A stretch of 64,000 bases of DNA from Eucommia ulmoides (GCA_016647705.1 CM028340.1:8309001-8373000), one strand, 5' to 3'. Positions 23,383 to 34,660 are shown, counted from the stretch's first letter. Program-made: numbers and translations. Notes: generated by a model from the letters alone, not told the origin.

Positions 23383-24330
23383 GAATCCAATGCCAAAATG
23401 ATTTATTCGATTTCAAGAACTATACAGATGAGCAAAAGGAATGTTAACAGCTAAGCAATTTTTTTTTCCACCTCCACAACATTATAAAGATATCAAGGTA
23501 CCATGCTGTTTAAATTTCCCCTAAAAGGCTAAAACCATCAAAAATACTTATCCACAAATCAAAAAAAATGGAAAGTAAAAAACTCGTAAAATTTTAGCCC
23601 CTTGCCCTTGACAGATCTACCTCCAATCTTCCAAGAGTCCGGAGAATGGGTAGAACAACTTTAGGTGCGAGGGTATATCTACATGCTTATTCATTGCATC
23701 TATGCACCTCCGAATTTGTATATACATATTCAGCGTAAAAGTTTCAGTGATTTTGATTCTTCAATTAACACCTAATGTATAGATACATATATAGATAAAG
23801 AGAGCGAGAGCAAGAGAGCGAGAGTGAGATGATATCTACATTCCGTAAGAACATATTTGCTCGCCATTAATTTAAGTGCTTATTATGCCAATGAAGAAAC
23901 TATTTTTCAATTATTAATTGCAGAATATCATATGTATGGGCGTGTATGCGTTTATGTTTTTCGAAACAGATAAATCACAACTGGAGAACACAGTAAAAGC
24001 TAATCAACGAACTCCTCAGCGCATCATCTGCATCTAAAATATTGTAAAATCTAAAAAAGAGAAGGTAATAGCAAAGTAAGATTCATACCAAATATATGTT
24101 CATGGAAAAAAACTGTAAAACCCTAGTTCAATTACTAGGTCAATAGGGTATCGAAATACTCAAATTAACATGCTTTTCAAAAATAAAACAAAAAAAAAAC
24201 TCAGATGAACAAGTTTTGCAAAAATAAAAATAAAACTAAAACAAAGCTAATACCCTGTGGAAACTCGCGCTGTAATCGAGTCTTGCCGAGAGATGATGAA
24301 CTTATAGAGAGAGAGAGCGCACAATAAACT
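23344..24330 (-). other. RPN13: RPN13 5' UTR: leader exon, intron, and second exon start
   Basis: A leader exon at about 24,330-24,254 (minus strand ...CGCGAGTTTCCACAGG, then donor GTATTAGC) is joined by a GT-AG intron to 23,419 (acceptor CTGTATAG). That second exon carries about 37 nt of UTR before the ATG at 23,382. The leader contains a CT microsatellite (minus strand CTCTCTCTCTCTATAAG). The splice sites are inferred from consensus; transcript data would settle the exact ends. Confidence 0.55.
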
Positions 24331-24339
24331 AGTTCTTGG

Positions 24340-24412
24340 GACTAAACAAGTTGAACTCGAACCGGATTAAAATAGTTATGGGCTATGGGCTAGGATAGTT
24401 CTCCCAAAAACA
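24340..24412 (-). promoter_or_regulatory. RPN13: Probable RPN13 core promoter with AGCCCATA pair
   Basis: Upstream of the leader exon the minus strand carries two adjacent copies of TAGCCCATA (plus strand 24,378-24,392). TGGGCY/AGCCCA elements of this kind are common in promoters of plant housekeeping genes, including proteasome and ribosomal genes. No strong TATA box is evident, in line with housekeeping expression. The role is inferred from motif and position only. Confidence 0.45.
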
Positions 24413-24451
24413 TAAGGTTTTTTTTTTTTTTTTTTTTAAATTATTAACGGA

Positions 24452-24606
24452 GGTGTATCCGGATTAGTTTATACGCACCTCAACTAATCACCTCTTCGGA
24501 TAATTTTAAGAGTGTATTCTTACATATCGATCTAGTACATTCAAAATTAAATCGAATCCTAATTAACAAGAAAATGATACATATCTTCTTACCAATCAGA
24601 CTAACA
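24452..24606 (-). mobile_element. SINE, copy 4, just upstream of RPN13
   Basis: The minus strand starts GTTAGTCTGATTGGTAAGAA and ends GTGATTAGTTGAGGTGCG then TATAAACTAATCCGGATACA, matching the family tail. A long T run (plus strand 24,418-24,437) lies at the 3' end, reading as a poly-A tail on the minus strand. More diverged than the copy at 14,251. Confidence 0.55.
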
Positions 24607-25560
24607 AGATAGATAAATACAAAAATTCTTTCAACCCCAAGTGGATAAAAATTAAAATTCTTTCACATAAGATAGGTAAAAAAAAAAAAAAAAAAAATCA
24701 TCTTAAGTGGGTAAATTGGTTTTTTTTTTTTTTAGTATTCAATTTCTTTTAACCTTAACAGGAAAAAATTTCAAAATATTTTCTTCAAGGGAGTAAAGTT
24801 TTTCAAATTGTTTCAACGTAGATTGTTAGATAATCCAAGTTTAACAAACTTTTTCAAATCAAGAAACATTGATAAAAAATCAATCAATCAAAAAATATTT
24901 CCAACCCGAACGAAGGGATTTATTCCCAAATTCTTTTGAAAAATCATTAAGCTCCTAAAAAAGGGTCATTTTTAGAATTGTTCTACCCCCAAATGGATCA
25001 TTAAAAAAATTAAAAAAAAAAAAAACAAAACTTTTTTATTCTAGCCCCGCGACAAAGGTCATTTCAAAATATTTTCAACCCTACTAAGGGGGTCGTTTAA
25101 AAAAACGAAAGAAAAAATATCAAAGTCTTTTAACTTTGCGAATAAGTTATTAAAAAAATCAAGTATTTTTTATTCTAATCTTGAAGTGGTCATTTTCAAA
25201 GTCTTTTCAACTCCGCGAAATGGATTTTAAAAAATTTGCAAGTCTTTCCAGTTACATGAAGAGGTCATTTCTAAAAATATTTTTAAAATATCTTGAACCC
25301 TACGAATGAGTCAGTGAAAAAAAAAATCAATATTTCATTAGCCCCACGGTGGGTTACTTCCGAAAGTTTTAATTCGAATCCTGTAAAGCAGTAATAAAAT
25401 ATTCAAGCCTTTTCAATTCTGGCTCCATGAAGGGGTAATTTTCAGAGTGTTTCTAGCTCCATAAAGGGTTATCTAAAAAACGTTCTTCAAAGTCTTTACA
25501 CCCCTCACAAAGGGATCATTTAAAAAAAAATCAATTTCACATAAGTTATTTAAAAGAAAA
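24607..25560. repeat. Degenerate minisatellite, TTTTCAACCCC..AAGGGGTCATTT units
   Basis: About fifteen irregular copies of a unit of roughly 50-70 bp containing TCTTTTCAACCCC, then a GCGAAAGG-like step, then GTCATTTNAAAAA. Spacing and sequence vary, with poly-A and poly-T expansions. Related units reappear at 27,150-27,270 on the far side of the element at 25,570-27,124, so the array predates that insertion. No coding potential. Confidence 0.6.
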
Positions 25561-25569
25561 ATTAAATTA

Positions 25570-26594
25570 AAGGTATATGTCGTTGACCTTGCCTGTTATT
25601 TTACACTATACCAGATACATTTCCTCTTATTTTGTAAATACCAGAGATCTCCCTTGTCTTTTTACTCAAACACCACTTACTTCCTTTATTGATTAAAAAA
25701 TAATATTTTTTTTTATTATAATACCAGTTATACCATTGACTATTTAAAAAATAATTAAATAATAAAAAACTAAAATATATAAATAACCCTTTAATTTATA
25801 TATATTCATCGCCACCTCTTACTACCGCCATCGCCACATCTTACTACCGCCACCGCCACCTCTTACTGTCGTCACCACCCATCACCCGCCACTGCCGCCC
25901 ACCGCCACTACTCACCCGACACTAGGGTTGGTCATGGGTCGAACTGGGCCGGGCTATAGCTAAGGTATTACAAAAATATATAAGGCCCTAACCTGACTCG
26001 ACCTTATAGTCGGACCTTATTTTCATTCCCAAGCCCAACCCTATCAAAATAATTAGGGTCCAAGCCCGACCTTATAATTTTTTTTTTAAATTTAAAAATT
26101 AAACAAAAATAAAAATATAATCAGCCATTCATTTCTACCAAAATAATAATAATAATAATAATTCCTACAATGAATCTTGTACACATCAAACAACTTTTTT
26201 TTTGGTCAAGTACTCATCAAATAATGAATCGTGAATCTGAAGTATGAATACAGACAGATTTAGAGATATGTGCTTACCAAAAAAATACTCGAGCTAGGCT
26301 CGGGCCGGCCCTAAAATATTTTACCTAGCCCAAGTCCGGCCCTAGATTTTGTCGGGCCTCAAAGCTTGAACCCAAGCCCTGTCCATGAGCTCAAAGTTTA
26401 CTCCCAAACCCTATAAAAATATAACCGGGTTGGACGGGCTTAGCGAGCCCCCAAGCCCATGACCATCCCTACCCAACACCACCTACCACCATCCGCCACC
26501 TCCTACCGATGCCACCACCTACCACCCTCCACCACCTCCCACCGCCGCCACCCATCACCTCCCACCACCACTACCCACCCCCATTTAAAATAAA

Positions 26595-26631
<37 letters not shown>

Positions 26632-27124
26632 TTAACCATTTCATTAAAAAAAAAAAAAAAAAAAACCCTTTCATTAACCATTTTCTCTCTCTCCGGTGGT
26701 AGTGACGGTTGGTGGTGGCGGCGGTCGATGGTGGCGGTGGGTAGTGGTGGCGACGATTGGTGGTAGGAGGTGGCCGTGGGAGTTTGGCGGTGGCGGTGGC
26801 CGTGGGTGGCGGTAAGAGGTGGTGTTGGGTGGCGGTAGCGGTAGGAGGTGGCGGTGGCGTTGGCGTTGGGCGGTGGCGGTGGGAGTTGGGTGATGGTAAG
26901 GTAAATATAATTATTTAAAAAGTTAAGGGTAAAAAATATAATTTTAAAAATATAGGGTTGCTAATAAATTTTTAAAAAAAAAAAATAACCTAAGAGCAAT
27001 TTTATTCAAAAGGAGGTAAGTGGTGTTTGAGAAAAAAATAGAAGAGGTCTCTAATTTTTGTAAAATAACAGAAGAGATATTTGGTATAGTGTAAAATGAT
27101 AGGAAAAATCAATGGTATATACCC
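25570..27124. mobile_element. Mutator-like foldback element (9-bp target duplication)
   Basis: Flanked by perfect 9-bp direct repeats ATTAAATTA (25,561-25,569 and 27,125-27,133). The terminal inverted repeats run for about 125 bp; shared pieces include TTTTACACTATACCA and CTCAAACACCACTTAC on the left and their complements on the right. Inside, the arms carry facing CCACCGCC-type tracts (25,808-25,915) and GGTGGCGG-type tracts (26,690-26,890), so the element can fold over much of its length. A 9-bp duplication with long inverted ends is typical of Mutator-like elements. No transposase is present. It contains the hAT-like MITE at 25,923-26,471. Confidence 0.85.
25923..26471. mobile_element. hAT-like MITE nested in the foldback element
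   Basis: The left end TAGGGTTGGTCATGGGTC pairs with the complement of the right end TAGGGATGGTCATGGGCTTG. The flanks are 8-bp CCCGACAC (25,915-25,922) and CCCAACAC (26,472-26,479), one transition apart. An 8-bp duplication and TAGGG-type ends fit the hAT superfamily. 549 bp, subterminal GGGCCGG-type motifs, no open reading frame of note. Confidence 0.85.
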
Positions 27125-27133
27125 ATTAAATTA

Positions 27134-27384
27134 ATCCATATCCTTGAAGTAAAATAATTGAAGTTATCTTATCCCCACCAAAAGGAGTCTTTTTTAAAAT
27201 TTTCAATTTTTTTCAAACCCCGAGAAAGCATCAGTTCTAAAAATATACACAAAGTATTCCAATCCAAAGACCAAACAACTTGGCAACCTGCGTGTCACTG
27301 GAAGAATATGAAATAGCACTGGTCAGCGACAAATGAAGAATTGCAACAACCTACTCAAAGAAAAAAAGTCAACTATCAACATCC
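27134..27384. repeat. Continuation of degenerate minisatellite and spacer
   Basis: 27,150-27,270 holds further TTTCAACCCC/AAAGGAGTC-like units of the array at 24,607-25,560. The remainder up to 27,384 has no recognisable feature. Confidence 0.5.
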
Positions 27385-27604
27385 GAAAAAGAATTGTCCT
27401 GAGTTGAATTATTCTCAGTTTTTAGTCCATTTGATTGACCGGAACATGGTGTCATTAAACCTGACTCTACGTTTTTTTATTTCATAAACTTATGAAAAAG
27501 AATTGTCCTGATTTGAATTATTATCAGTTTTTAGTCCTATTTGATTGACTGTAACATGGTGTCAGTCAACCTGACTCTACATTTTTTTTTTTATTTCATA
27601 AACT
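27385..27604 (+). repeat. Tandem duplication, unit about 109 bp
   Basis: The unit beginning GAAAAAGAATTGTCCTGA at 27,385 repeats at 27,494; both copies contain AACATGGTGTCA and AACCTGACTCTAC and end TTATTTCATAAACTTA. The copies differ by a few substitutions and a T-run length change. Confidence 0.85.
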
Positions 27605-27778
27605 TATTTTTAATTCAACTCTTATTCATTTTTTATCCTTATGTACTTAGACTCAATTTCAAACATGTTTAGCATATAAGGCATACATGGATTGCGGGAT
27701 AAATATGCCATATTGAAATGCAAGTGTGCCTTCATTTCCTACATGCTTTAATTGAGCATGCTACTCAGGGATGAAGAG

Positions 27779-27961
27779 TGTTATATTGAATAGTATCTCA
27801 ATTTAATTACATCTTGTTATCATATACAATGTGTATATATATAGTTTGATTCTAAACATAAATCCTTAGAATCAAGTAATCATATCCTACAATTATCCCA
27901 ATTACAACCTTAATCAAATATTCTTAAATAGAAAAGTAGAAATCGTCAACATTATTCAACA
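27779..27961 (-). mobile_element. 3' LTR of the minus-strand Copia element (183 bp)
   Basis: On the minus strand it runs from TGTTGAATAATG (27,961) to ATTCAATATAACA (27,779), with matching TGTTGAATA/TATTCAATA..ACA ends, and it carries a TATA-like ACTATATATATACACA tract. It follows directly on a polypurine tract (minus strand CTTGAGGGAGAG) and the end of pol. Short LTRs of this size occur in several plant Copia lineages. The 5' LTR is not in the window. Confidence 0.7.
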
Positions 27962-28341
27962 CTCTCCCTCAAGTTGGTGCATGGATATCCCACATGCCCA
28001 ACTTGTCTAAAAACTTTAAAAATACCTTATTTGAAACTGCTTTGGTAAAGATGACAACTAACTGATCCTCTGATCGAATTTTAGGCAATTCCACAATTTT
28101 TCCGTCCAAATTTTTCTCAAAGAAAAATCTATCAACCTCGATGTGCTTTGTATGTTCATGTTGTACAAGATTATGCGTAATGTCACATGTTGCATTATTG
28201 TTACAAAATAGTCAGATAGATTGTTCAGATAGATAACCCAAATCTTACAAAAGGAGTTTTAGCCATAATGTCTCACAGAGTACATTTGCCAAATCTTTGA
28301 ATTTAGCTTCCGCACTTAAGTGAGTTACAACATTTTATTTT
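27962..28341 (-). pseudogene. Copia pol, RNase H C-terminus (decayed)
   Basis: The minus strand near 28,150-27,975 reads KHIEVDRFF, then a KIVELPKIRSEDQL-like segment, then LGMWDIHAPT and a stop, the standard C-terminus of a plant Copia polyprotein. The frame is disturbed by small changes. The foldback element at 28,342-29,123 separates it from the preceding part of pol. Confidence 0.75.
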
Positions 28342-29123
28342 GGGAAAAGTACAATTTAGATCCTCTAACTATTGACACATTTCTAAGTGGTCCCTCTAAA
28401 TTTAAACGTTTAATTTAAAACCTTCTACGTATCATAACGTTTCTAAATGGTCATTTCGTTAGAAAATCAGTTAAAACTAACGGAATTTAGGGGCAAAATG
28501 GTCTTTTCACGCTTTTTAAAATTTTTAATCATTTTTAATTTTTTTTTTAATCTCTCTCTTCCTCCTCTTTTTTTTTTTTTTTTTTTTCTCTCTCTCTGAC
28601 CACCTCCCTCTCCCTCCTTCTCCCTCTCCCTCTTCCTCCCCTTCCCCTCTTTCCTTCGCACCCCACCCCCTATTTTAGGGGGTGATTCCACCCCCGCAAC
28701 AGGGGGTAAAGTCACCCCCTGTGTTGCACCCCCGCAACAGGGGGTGATTCCACCCCCTGCAACAGGAGGTGGGGTGGGAGGGAGAGAGAGGAAGGGGAGG
28801 AAAAAGGAAGGAGAGAGAGAGAGGTAGCGGGGAGAGGGAAGGAGGGAGAGTGAAGTGGCAGAAGAGAGAGAGAGAGAGAGGAATGGGAGGAAGATAGAGA
28901 GAGAGAGATTCAAAAAAAATTTATTTAAAAATGATTAAAAAATTTAAAAAAACGTTAAAAGACCATTTTGCCTCTAAGATTCTGTTAGTTTTAACAGAAT
29001 CTCTAACGGAGGGACCATTTAGAAACGTTATGATACGTAAAAGGTTTGAAATGAAATGTTTAAACTTAAAGGGACCATTTAAAAATGTGTCAATAGTTAG
29101 AGGGTCTAAATTGTACTTTTTTC
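28342..29123. mobile_element. Second Mutator-like foldback element
   Basis: Flanked by perfect 9-bp repeats TTTTATTTT (28,333-28,341 and 29,124-29,132). The inverted ends extend for roughly 200 bp: left GAAAAGTACAATTTAG, ACTATTGACACATTT, CGTATCATAACGTTTC; right carries their complements. The centre (28,560-28,900) is pyrimidine-rich on the left and purine-rich on the right, around a core of repeated CACCCCC..GCAACAGGGGGTG palindromes (28,660-28,770). No transposase. It is inserted in the Copia RNase H region. The 148-codon open frame at 28,467-28,913 is low-complexity sequence. Confidence 0.85.
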
Positions 29124-29132
29124 TTTTATTTT

Positions 29133-31376
29133 TTGTTTTTCCATGTCACAAGGTTATCTCCTAGAAAGATAAAGTATCCAGAAGTAGATCGTTTGTTACC
29201 TACATCACCAACCTAACCGACATCAGTATAGGCTTCCATGCTTTGATGGTCTATATTTTTAATGAATAATACTCATTTTCTTGGAGCAGACTTTAGATAC
29301 TTCAAAATGTGAATAACTGCATTTATATGTTATTCTTTAGGATTATGCATAAACTGGCTAACAATACTCAAAGTATAAGCCGTAACTGGTCTGGTATGAG
29401 ATAAGTACAACAATCTCCCTAAAAGTCTTTGGTATCTTTCTTTGTCAACTGGTACCTGATTGGACTCAGCACATAATTTTAGATCTTCTTCTACTGGTGT
29501 ATAAATTGGTTGACATGCTGACATACCAGTCTCTCGCAATAGATCTATAGCATATTTTCTTTGAGACAGAACTATTTCTCTATTAGATCGCGATACTTCA
29601 ATCCCAAAAAAATATTTCAGATGACCCAGATCTTTCATTTCAAATTCTTTAGACAAATAATTTTGCATAACCTTCATTTCATTAGATTTATTCCCTATAA
29701 CCACCATATCATCCATATATACAATGAATGCAATTATCTTACCTTGATCCCCTTTGCTAAAAAGAGTACAATCTTAGTTACGTTGATAGTAGCCAAAGGC
29801 TATCATAGATTTTGTGAGCCTTCTAACCATGCTTTAGGAGACTGCTTCAGCCCACACAATGATTTATTTAATTTGCAAACCTTTCGGTTGTGTCTTTTGG
29901 GTATCATGCATCCCAGTGGGAGATCCATGTAGACTTATTTAGATAATTCACCGTGTAGAAATACATTATTCATATTAAGTTGTTGTAAGGGCCAATCCAA
30001 GTTTGCAGTTAAAGACAGTAGGACAATGTTGATTTTGGCTACAGGTGTAAATGTTTCTATGTAATCAATCTCGTAGGTCTAAGTGTATCCCTTTGCTACT
30101 AGTCTTTCTTTAAAGCGTTCCATTGTGTCATTAGTCTTGTACTTCACGGTCTAAATCCACCGACATCCAACTGGTTTATTTTCTAGTGGAGGATCAACTA
30201 GTTCCCATATTTTTTTTTCTAGAGATTTAATCTCCTCGTTCATAGCTGCTTTCCACTTAGGATCAGATAAGGCTTCATGCACACTATTATCAATAGATAC
30301 AGGAGATAATTAATTCACAAATGACATGTTTGATTCTAACAAACAATGGTTGGACACATAATAATTCATGGGATATTTTACTTCACTAGAGAGTTCAGGT
30401 TCATATGTGGACTTAGTAATACATCTCGTGCATGTGACGTTATGATAATTATCTTTTGTGTGGATCAAGATTATCTTCAGTAAACCATTTGTGTTATATG
30501 TCGACCGGGGATTGAGCTATATTTTCTAGAACCTTGGTTTCTGGCTGAGTTGGAGATAGATCTGCTTCTTCAGTTATTGGGTGCTCATCACTATTTTGAT
30601 TTAATATCATACCACTTAAATCCAATTCACTCATTTTCTCATTAACTCTAGTTTGTGAGTCATTACTACTAGAATCCAATGTTATATCAGTTATCTCCAA
30701 GTTTCCCACATCTTGATTATCATAATCTAGACTTTGAATATCCTTTTGGTACTCTCCCTGAAATTCAGGTTTAGAGAAGTACATTATATCATCATGGAAA
30801 ACAATATCTATCGTGATAAATAATCGACATGTTGGAGGATGATAACACTAATATCCATTTTAATGAATCGCATACTCAACAAAAACATATCTCAATACTT
30901 GAGGAGTTAACTTAGTGTGTTGATACTTGTGTAGATGTATAAATACCACGTATCCAAAGACACGAGGAGTTAAATTTGAGATAGTTGGAGCAACAATTCT
31001 ATCATTAAGGGTTTGGAATAGTGTTTTGAAATTGAGGGTACTGAAAAGTACCCGATTGATTAAATAAGCTGCAAAAGTTAAAACTTCTCTCCAATAAGAT
31101 AAATGTATATGGGCTTTAATTAGCAAAAGCTCAAACAACTGCCAACAAGTGTCAATTTTTCTTCTTAGCCACCTCGTTCTATTGAGGCGTGGTAAAACAA
31201 ATAGTATGATAGATAATTCCTTGTGCTTCCAAATAATGTTGAAATTCAGTACTCTGATATTCTCCACCATTGTCACTACGCAAAATTTGAATTTTTTTTT
31301 TGGTACTAAGTTTTAATAATTTTTTGAAACTTTTGAAATATTGAGTTCACTTCACTTTTGGATTTCATCAAGTAAA
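29133..31376 (-). pseudogene. Copia pol: integrase C-part, linker, reverse transcriptase (decayed)
   Basis: Reading the minus strand from 31,376: integrase core pieces (MKSKSEVNSIFQKFQ just before the break, then SYWREVLTFAAYLINRVLF), an acidic linker at 30,784-30,494, and reverse transcriptase with the catalytic YMDDM motif (29,716-29,700) followed by SKEFEMKDLGHLKYFFGIEV and LLGRLLYLSHTRP toward RNase H. This order integrase-RT-RNase H is diagnostic of Ty1/Copia. Several stops and frameshifts are present. The integrase is split at 31,376/34,301 by a family A solo LTR; removing that LTR and one GTAAA restores a continuous WLYLMKSKSE reading. Confidence 0.85.
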
Positions 31377-32069
31377 TGTCGCACCCCATCCCGGACACCC
31401 GTCATCCCAGGGCCGACGTGACGACAACATGACATCACTAACATCTAATCAACTAATGAACGATAATATACATACATTTAGATATACAATCATCTATTAT
31501 GGGGACACATCCGTCCCAATTATTTCCTCATAAAATGTATTTATCCATGAACCTTTTTGTAGGTTCGTCTTTGACAGCTCATCTCAAAACTCCCATATGA
31601 TTTCATCACATAGCTTTACCTAGTGCCAGTAGGGAACCGACTCCTAGCCGTTTCACCTGCGAGTGTACTACCTTTTTAATAAAAATATTTTTTTAATAAT
31701 GATACATTCTAAACAATATAACATTTAAATGGATCAAGCTTAACACATATAAACAAACACATTTTGAACAGTAGTATAAAAATTATATACCACGAGAAAA
31801 CTCCTTCTTCCTACCATTCAGAATCATCATCAATATATATATATATCAAATATATGAAATCCATCCAAACCATCAGCATAAAATAATATGATAAAACACC
31901 AAGACGATATAATAACACACCACATCATCATATACGACAACACCACATACGATATCACATCACACCACACATCACCACACCACACCTTGGCTAGCCATGT
32001 GATCGTTTTAACCTCACGATCGGGAGTTGTAACGGTACCGTACCCCGTAGGATATGCCTTCCTAACTGG

Positions 32070-32210
32070 ATATAACAATGCTCTGCTGGACTATGCTAGA
32101 CGGGTGAACAACGCTCCGCTGGACTATGCTAAATGGGTGAAACAACGCTCCGTTGGATTATGCCAGACGGGTGAAACACCGCTCTGCTAGACTATGCCAA
32201 GCGGGTGAAT
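32070..32210 (+). repeat. Four-copy tandem repeat inside the solo LTR
   Basis: Unit of about 36 bp: AACGCTCCGCTGGACTATG followed by CYARACGGGTGAA. Four copies with substitutions. Other family A LTRs carry different units at the corresponding place. Confidence 0.85.
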
Positions 32211-34012
32211 ATCCACCACCAATCTCCACCTCACCTCAACAATAACAACTCATCTCCACCTCCACAACAACAACAACTCCGCCCACCATCAACTGACACC
32301 TCAACAATAAACAATGAAATCCACAATATCATAAATACCCAAAATAACGCTTGATCCATGTAAGTTAGAAAAGTCATCCATTTTTAAGTAAACACATTTT
32401 TTCATCATATATAAATATACAAATAGATTTTTTGCAAGAAGACAGTACACTCACCTGATTATCCGTTTTTGAAGACTTTGACCGCCTATTCTCTATCGGT
32501 TCTCCGGTGCCTGTGAACCTAATAGTGACATAGCCTAAATTAATACTTTATATCAAAACAACTTAATCATGCCATATAACCCTAATTTTTTGTAATTTTC
32601 TATTCCCCGCATTTTATTATAAAATACTGCTATTTAACTAATATTACTCCGTTACAGTTTACTATATCGAATTTATTCATGTTAAGAAATAACACTAATT
32701 TCACCGATAATAATAACACGTATTTCACATTTAGACAATTATATACATATATTAAAGAAATTCGGAATTCTACCTCTTCCAACTTTTTCGTTGGTCGCAA
32801 GATTGAGTTTTGATTTTATTTGGGGTGGTTTGCGTAATTTTTTTTTTTTTCTTTCTTTCTTCTTCTTCTTATTCTTCTTCTTCTTTTATGCGCTTCTTCC
32901 TCCCGTTTCTGCATCTGCGTCTACTTTAGTCACCAGTCGACATTCACCGTTCACACCTACTCTCACTCACCTTCTCTGCTGGCTGGCCAAACGACAACAC
33001 ACACACACACCGCAACCCACACAACACGCACTCACAATCATAGCCACCACCGTTGGACAAAACTTCTGGCCGATGACACCCCACCGATCACTGCTCCACT
33101 CTCGACACACACCCATGAGAACAAAACGCACACACAACCGAACGGTCATACCCACACAATGACGACAATGTCAGATCTCACCCACTGCGTTTCGGTTTTA
33201 CTGTTTTGAAATCTCGTCGCCGGCGAGTTCTCTTTCTCTACCCACCACCGGCAATGACTCTGGCGTTCAACAACGAATACACCCATAAAGATCGAACCCA
33301 AACCATTGCCACATCGACCGATGACCCAACAGCACACATACACCCACACACGACAACACCCACTACCGGACCGATCCCACACCGCCGGCGACAACCACAC
33401 ACATGAACATCCAGCACACACATTACACAATAGGCGCACACACACAACTGACATCTTTCTCTGTCTAACTTTCCACCGTCGGCGATGACCACACACAAAA
33501 CGCAGACAACACACACACGCAGCAGACACACACATACTTACCGGCGATGACCACACCGTCGAATGGACGGACTGCACATACACATGCACAGCAGCAGCAC
33601 TGACAGACCAAACCACCGGAGAAATACACCCCAACTGCTTTCTTTCTCTAACGTCCAGTCACCGTCGGCCGAACTCCGATGACACCCAACCGAACGGTCC
33701 TATGCACACAACCAACGCTCAATCACACACTTACACATCAGAACTGAAATACGCCCGATCACACCACCTGTCGAATGTCAGACAATCGAAACAGAGGACA
33801 CACATACACACACACACTCTTGCTGGCGGACAAAACCACAGGCCGACCCTGCTCTCTTTCTCTCTCTCTCTCTTCTTTCTCTTCCTCTCTCTTTCTCGAT
33901 CCTTCTCTTTCTTTTCTTCTTCTCGATTCTTCTCCTGCTTTATATATATACATATATATGTGTGTATATGTGATCATGTAGCCGGACATGTGGCCTCTTC
34001 CTCTCCATTCGT

Positions 34013-34015
<3 letters not shown>

Positions 34016-34085
<70 letters not shown>
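34016..34085. repeat. (TA)n microsatellite in the solo LTR
   Basis: Uninterrupted alternating TA of about 70 bp, in the promoter region of the family A LTR. Confidence 0.95.
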
Positions 34086-34086
<1 letters not shown>

Positions 34087-34305
34087 ACTATATATAATAT
34101 ATAAGAATTTACACAATCCTCCCCCTTTTTTAGTTAAAATATTTAATTAGTCCCATTCTCATTTTAATGTTTTGAAAAATTGCAATTTGATTCCCAAAAT
34201 TTAAATTCACATAATTAATTTACATTATCCACCCCAATATTTTCGAAATATTTTACAACACGATTTAAATTATACGCATATTAAAGATCGGGGTCTTACA
34301 GTAAA

Positions 34306-34598
34306 GCTATGTCATCCTGATACAATCATCAATAAACGTTACAAACCAATGTGACCCACCCAAAGTAGTGACTTTCGATGAACTCTAGACATCGAAATGA
34401 ATAATCATAAATGGAAGTGGACTTTTATTCAATCATAATGGAAACAAAGCACGATGGCTTTTTGCAAGTTAATAAGTATCACATTGAAAACTAGAAACAT
34501 CAACAACTGTAAATAAACTTGAAAATAATCTTTTGAGATATCTAAAGGAAGCATGCCTAAACCGTCGATAGCTCAACCATAAACCGTCGATAGCTCAA

Positions 34599-34660
<62 letters not shown>

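Larger units (their letters stand above)
31377..34300 (-). mobile_element. Solo LTR, family A (2.92 kb), inserted in Copia integrase
   Basis: On the minus strand it starts TGTAAGACCCCGATC (34,300) and ends CCGGGATGGGGTGCGACA (31,377). It has a perfect 5-bp target duplication GTAAA (31,372-31,376 and 34,301-34,305). A (TA)n TATA-like tract lies at 34,016-34,085, then a C/A-rich (plus strand) R/U5 region at 33,000-33,860, then the conserved 3' half shared with 1,896-3,551. No internal region remains, so it is a solo LTR. Open frames inside (up to 162 codons at 33,146-33,634) are by-products of strand-skewed simple sequence. Confidence 0.92.

Noticed and set aside
28467-28913. 148-codon minus-strand open frame
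   Set aside because: Encoded by CT/GA-rich inner arms of a foldback element; Ser/Leu and Arg/Lys runs only.
33146-33634. 162-codon minus-strand open frame
   Set aside because: Lies in the G/T-rich transcribed region of a solo LTR; composition is Cys/Val/Trp-rich from GTGT tracts and has no family motif.
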